A DNA stretch of 64,000 nt, taken from assembly GCF_032854445.1 (NCBI RefSeq), contig NC_088304.1:558001-622000 (forward strand). The letters are read 5' to 3'. Shown piece by piece: positions 61,701 through 64,000 of this stretch. Under the pieces are notes generated by a model. It was not told the DNA's origin and ran no database searches. It saw nothing but the letters and a program-made list of their open reading frames with translations. The translations under genes were made by a program, and so were the position numbers. Every line of letters begins with the position of its first letter. The stretch's first letter is position 1. Origin of the DNA: Liolophura sinensis (lineage: Eukaryota > Mollusca > Polyplacophora > Chitonida > Chitonidae).

Positions 61701-63500
61701 CAGGTGTAAAGTACAACATCTATGAGGAGGACGGTGACTACCTTTCTGCAGGTGTAAAATACATCATCCACGAGGAGGACGGTGACTAATTTATGTTCAT
61801 ATAGTCATAAGGTACAACAACCACAAAGGGGACGGTGACTAATTTATGTTCCTGTAGGTATAAAGTACAACATCCACGAGGCTATAGCTATAAAGTACAA
61901 CATCCACGAGGAGGACGTTGGCTACTTTACCTTCCTATAGCTATAAAGTACAACATCCACGAGAAGGACGGTTGCTAATTTACCTTACTGCAGGTATCAG
62001 GTACAACATCCGTGAGGAGGACGGTGGCTAATTTAACTTCCTGCCGGTATAAGATACAACGTCCATGAGGAGGACGGTAGCTAATTAACCTTCCTGCAGG
62101 TATAAGGTACAGCATCCACGAAGAGGACGGTAGCTACTTTACCTTTCTGCAGGTGTAAAGAACAACATCAACAAGGAGGACGGTGACTAATTTACCTCCC
62201 TATAGATATAAAGTACAACATCAACTAGGAGGACGGTGGCTAATTTACCTTACTATAGGTATAAAATACAACATCCATGAGGAGGACGGTGGCTAATTTA
62301 CCTTCCCCCAGGTGCCAGGCACATCATCCACGAAGAGGACGGTGGCTAATTTAACTTCCTAGAGGTAAAATGTACAACATCCCCTAGGAGGATGGTGCCT
62401 AATTTACCTTCCTACAGGTATCAGGAACAACATCCACGAGGAGGACGGTGAGTAATTTACCTTCCTGCAGGTATAAAGTACAACAACCACGAGGAGGAGG
62501 GTGGCTAATTTACCTTCCTCCAGGTATCAGGGACAACATCCACGAGGAGGACGGTGGATGCTTTACCTTCATATAGTTATAAAGTACAACATCCACGAGG
62601 AGGACGGTGGCTAATTTACCTTCCTGCAGGTATAAAGTACAAAATCCACGAGGAGGACGGTGGCTAATTTACCTTTCTCCAGGTATCAGGATCAACATCC
62701 ACGAGGAGGACGGTGGTTGCTTTACCTTCCTATAGGTATATAGTATAACATCCACGAGGAGGACGGTGACTAATTTATGTTCCTATAGGCCTAAGGTACA
62801 ACACCACGAAGCGTACGGTGACTAATTTATGTTCCTGCAGGCATAATGTACAACATCCACGAGGCTATAGCTATATTGTACAACATCCACGAGGAGGACA
62901 GTGGCTAATTTATCTTCCTACTGGTATAAAGTACAACATCTATGAGGAGGACGGTGGCTAATTTACATCCATATAGGTATAAGGTACAACATCCACGAGG
63001 AGGACGGTGACTAATTTACATCCCTATAGGTTTAAAGTACAACATTCATGAGGAGGACGGTGGCTGATTTACCTCCCTGTAGGTATAAGGTACAACATCC
63101 ACAAGGAGGACGGTAGCTACCTTACCTTACTATAGGTTTAAGATACAACATCCACGAGGATGACGGTGACTAATTTATGTTCCTGCAGGTATAAAGTACA
63201 ACATCCATTAGGAGGACGGTGGCTACTTTACCTTCCTATAGCCATAAAGTACAACATCCACGAGGAGGACAGTGGGTAATTTATCTTCCTATATAGGTAT
63301 AAAGTACAACATCCACTAGGAGGACGGTGGCTAATTTACATCCCTATAGGTTTAAAGTACAAAATCCGTGAGGAGGACGGTGGCTAATTTACATTCCTGC
63401 AGGTATAAAGTACAACATCCATAAGGAGGACGGTGGTTAATTGACGTTCCTATAGGTATCAGGTAAAAAATCCACGAGGAGGACGGTGACTAATTTACCA
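58765..63500 (+). repeat. 53-bp minisatellite, about 89 units, with a splice-site-like motif in each
   Basis: The unit is GTGTAAAGTACAACATCCAC, GAGGAGGACGGTGACTAATT, TACCTTTCTGCAG. Most units keep the 53-bp length; a few are 22-52 bp or carry variant blocks. The variant run CATAAGGTACAACAACCAC recurs at about 59560, 60200, 61018 and 61808, showing duplication of larger blocks. Each unit ends CTAATTTACCTTTCTGCAG/GT: a branch-point-like CTAAT, a pyrimidine tract and CAG, as at the 3' end of an intron. A GGTGAC or GGTGGC donor-like site lies 30 bp into the unit. No long open frame crosses the array. Confidence 0.93.
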
Positions 63501-63516
63501 TCCTTTTTCTCCGCAG

Positions 63517-63669
63517 ATAGGAAAAGCCCAACACGAACGAGGACAAACCGAGTTTGCCTTTCTCTACATGTACGTAGATGAGAAAGTTTTCACAGAGCCT
63601 TAGAATATAATCCTCGAATCATCCAATATGAGAATTCCAGTGACCACCAATTCCGGACAGTTGAATAAA
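63517..63669 (+). CDS. Probable terminal exon of an unidentified gene
   Basis: The last array unit runs into CATCCTTTTTCTCCGCAG, a better acceptor than any in the array. From 63517 the sequence is open for 28 codons (IGKAQHERGQTEFAFLYMYV then DEKVFTEP) to TAG at 63601-63603, and AATAAA follows at 63664. The three signals in the right order suggest the last exon of a plus-strand gene whose intron contains the array. The peptide was not recognised, and a second frame is also open for about 20 codons. Upstream exons were not identified; the open frame at 58185-58394 is a weak candidate for one. Confidence 0.4.
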
Positions 63670-64000
63670 AAAGTCAACAACCACATTCTAGTTTAAATAT
63701 ATGTATTTTAATGAGCCCTGTCGCAGTGCCATAACCCACCGCATATGGAGAGTTTGCCAACAGAAACTCTAATTCAACAAGTTCCTTTCCCTAAAAATGG
63801 TTACAGCATTGTATTCATCCGGTTTGCAAAAACCTTTACAGAAAAACTATTATAAACTGAAGAACGCTTTACTGGGATGTACGGATAAAAGTTGTATTTC
63901 ATTACATATGCTGCAGTACCCTAGGCAAGTTTATTAGTGTATTAACTCTCTTGTACATTCTAAGATTCTATACATGTGTAAGTGAAGCAATGAATGGTAT
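63670..64000. other. No recognised feature
   Basis: AT-rich sequence after the candidate polyadenylation site. No coding or repeat signal was seen. Confidence 0.4.

Noticed and set aside
58765-63500. CRISPR-like regular array
   Set aside because: The units abut with no unique spacers, lie in animal DNA, and have no cas genes. It is a minisatellite.
1-64000. LTR retrotransposons, retrovirus-like or Polinton-like elements
   Set aside because: No gag, protease, integrase, envelope or capsid motifs and no long terminal repeats were recognised. The reverse transcriptases here are all of the non-LTR type.

Overview
This is nuclear DNA of an invertebrate animal, most likely a mollusc. The evidence is spliced protein-coding genes with GT-AG introns, two tRNA-derived SINE families, I-clade LINEs with an (ATTC)n tail, Tc1/mariner and Mutator-like DNA transposons, and long minisatellites. 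The species was not identified, and no prokaryotic or organellar sequence was seen. Family names come from recognised motifs; no search was run.

Layout. 1-4.6 kb: a minus-strand LINE broken by a SINE and by an 850-bp insert carrying an exon-like piece. 4.6-7.6 kb: short tandem repeats and a duplicated exon-like sequence. 7.7-16.0 kb, minus strand: the last three exons of a GT14 (core-2 type) beta-1,6-N-acetylglucosaminyltransferase. Its 7.5-kb intron is largely filled with LINE fragments, and its most upstream exon abuts a truncated FLYWCH/MULE transposon. 16-17.7 kb: two decayed MULE pieces. 18.2-20.2 kb: a 68-bp minisatellite that grew out of a SINE. 21.5-28.7 kb: two LINEs head to tail. 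29-30 kb: a small inverted-repeat element and a tRNA-like SINE head.

30.9-35.8 kb, plus strand: a complete four-exon neuferricin (CYB5D2-type haem-binding protein) gene, 289 aa, with a perfect 372-bp tandem duplication overlapping exon 1 and a 44-bp minisatellite in intron 3. 40.4-56.4 kb, plus strand: a complete class I fructose-bisphosphate aldolase gene. It has a probable noncoding first exon and seven coding exons that give 363 aa, and intron 3 carries a nested pair of DNA transposons. 58.3-63.7 kb: a 4.7-kb array of about 89 units of 53 bp, each resembling a 3' splice site, followed by a probable terminal exon of an unidentified gene.

The three recognised genes (O-glycan branching, haem protein, glycolysis) are unrelated in function and are not co-regulated as far as the sequence shows. 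The most informative features are how repeats arise and interact with exons: a SINE turned into a minisatellite, a splice-site-like array, a partial exon duplication, a captured exon and a chimeric LINE.
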